Of a DNA stretch of 5,315 nucleotides, positions 5,150 through 5,315 are shown in pieces (within the stretch, counting starts at the first letter, position 1; each line of letters starts with the position of its first letter). This DNA is from Oscillospiraceae bacterium. Its GTDB lineage: Bacteria > Bacillota > Clostridia > Oscillospirales > Ruminococcaceae. The stretch spans positions 1 to 5,315 of the forward strand of contig JAGPHI010000090.1 in NCBI GenBank assembly GCA_018055565.1, written 5' to 3'. Both the position numbers and the translations under genes were made by a program. Below the pieces are notes generated by a model. The model had not been told where the DNA came from, ran no database searches, and saw only the letters and a list, made by a program, of their open reading frames with translations.

Positions 5150-5178
5150 TATGCACGGTGTGAGAAACGGCGTATAAT
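5150..5178 (+). promoter_or_regulatory. promoter of the M55 peptidase gene
   Basis: A perfect TATAAT lies at 5173-5178, 36 bp before the ATG. At 17 bp upstream the -35 position reads TATGCA, a poor match, and there is no TGn extension. A weak -35 fits dependence on an activator, perhaps through the palindrome at 5130-5144. Confidence 0.5.
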
Positions 5179-5214
5179 GAAAAACAGAAGCGTAAAACAG
5201 AAAGGATGAATCCA

Positions 5215-5315
5215 ATGAATGTGTATATATCCAGCGATATAGAGGGCACTTGCGGCATTGCGCACTGGGACGAAACAGAGCCCGGCGGCAAAAATTTGTA
5301 TGAAAGCTTTACAAA
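5215..5315 (+). CDS. M55 family metallopeptidase (D-aminopeptidase DppA-like), N-terminus only
   Basis: Only the first 33 codons are inside the window; the frame is still open at its end. The protein begins MNVYISSDIEG and continues through CGIAHWDETEPGG, matching the N-terminus of M55 D-aminopeptidases. Asp8 and Glu10 of the S-x-D-x-E-G motif are the zinc ligands in the DppA structure. Members hydrolyse short peptides with N-terminal D-amino acids, such as D-Ala-D-Ala, in the cytoplasm and are linked to peptide scavenging or cell-wall turnover. The ATG at 5215 has AAAGGA about 8 nt upstream; the in-frame ATG at 5206 overlaps that site and is less likely. The gene is divergent from thioredoxin and preceded by a TATAAT box. 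Confidence 0.88.
   Translation, partial: MNVYISSDIEGTCGIAHWDETEPGGKNLYESFT

Noticed and set aside
1..5315. CRISPR array, insertion sequence, tRNA or rRNA
   Set aside because: No regularly spaced direct repeats, transposase-like reading frame, terminal inverted repeats with target duplication, or tRNA cloverleaf sequence was seen.

Overview
The window reads like a chromosomal segment of an anaerobic member of the Bacillota, most likely class Clostridia. Three things support this: strong AAGGAGG-type ribosome binding sites, compact intrinsic terminators, and a soluble glycerol-3-phosphate-dehydrogenase-like cluster (a GlpA-like flavoprotein with a BFD-type [2Fe-2S] domain, a partner NAD/FAD oxidoreductase, and a DUF1667 protein) that is typical of that class. 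Codon third positions are fairly GC-rich and the intergenic DNA is AT-rich. The taxon is an inference; no rRNA or marker gene is present.

Layout. Positions 2-346 (+) are the C-terminal end of a GlcD-type FAD-linked 2-hydroxyacid oxidase, closed by a strong hairpin terminator at 429-466. Converging on it from the right is a minus-strand gene series, read from 4420 down to 505. It starts with the GlpA-like FAD/[2Fe-2S] oxidoreductase (4420-2975) and continues with the NAD/FAD oxidoreductase (2982-1732, overlapping the first gene by 8 bp). The DUF1667 cysteine-rich protein (1631-1287) and a class II aldolase (1194-505) follow. Upstream of these genes are a good sigma-A-type promoter (4622-4594) and a roughly 170-nt leader. 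The leader carries a textbook intrinsic terminator (4500-4453) and, overlapping it, a competing antiterminator pairing (4520-4485). Next on the minus strand is thioredoxin (4973-4665) with its own promoter and terminator. Divergent from it, a M55-family D-aminopeptidase (DppA-like) starts at 5215 (+) and runs off the window.

How the genes may work together. The GlpA-like protein probably oxidises sn-glycerol-3-phosphate or a related 2-hydroxy substrate. Electrons would pass through its FAD and [2Fe-2S] centre to the NAD(H)-binding partner and the cysteine-rich DUF1667 protein, a functional counterpart of GlpABC without the membrane anchor GlpC. The aldolase carries the catalytic Glu and three zinc His of L-fuculose-1-phosphate aldolases, whose product DHAP is also the product of glycerol-3-phosphate oxidation. 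The leader attenuator suggests substrate-responsive antitermination, perhaps by a GlpP-type protein as in Bacillus glp operons, but no such regulator gene is in the window.

Most of the window is ordinary metabolic DNA. The best candidates for something undescribed are the attenuator leader, the linked aldolase, and the extra cysteines in the DUF1667 protein. No gene-free stretch exceeds 300 bp, and I see no RNA gene, mobile element or CRISPR array.
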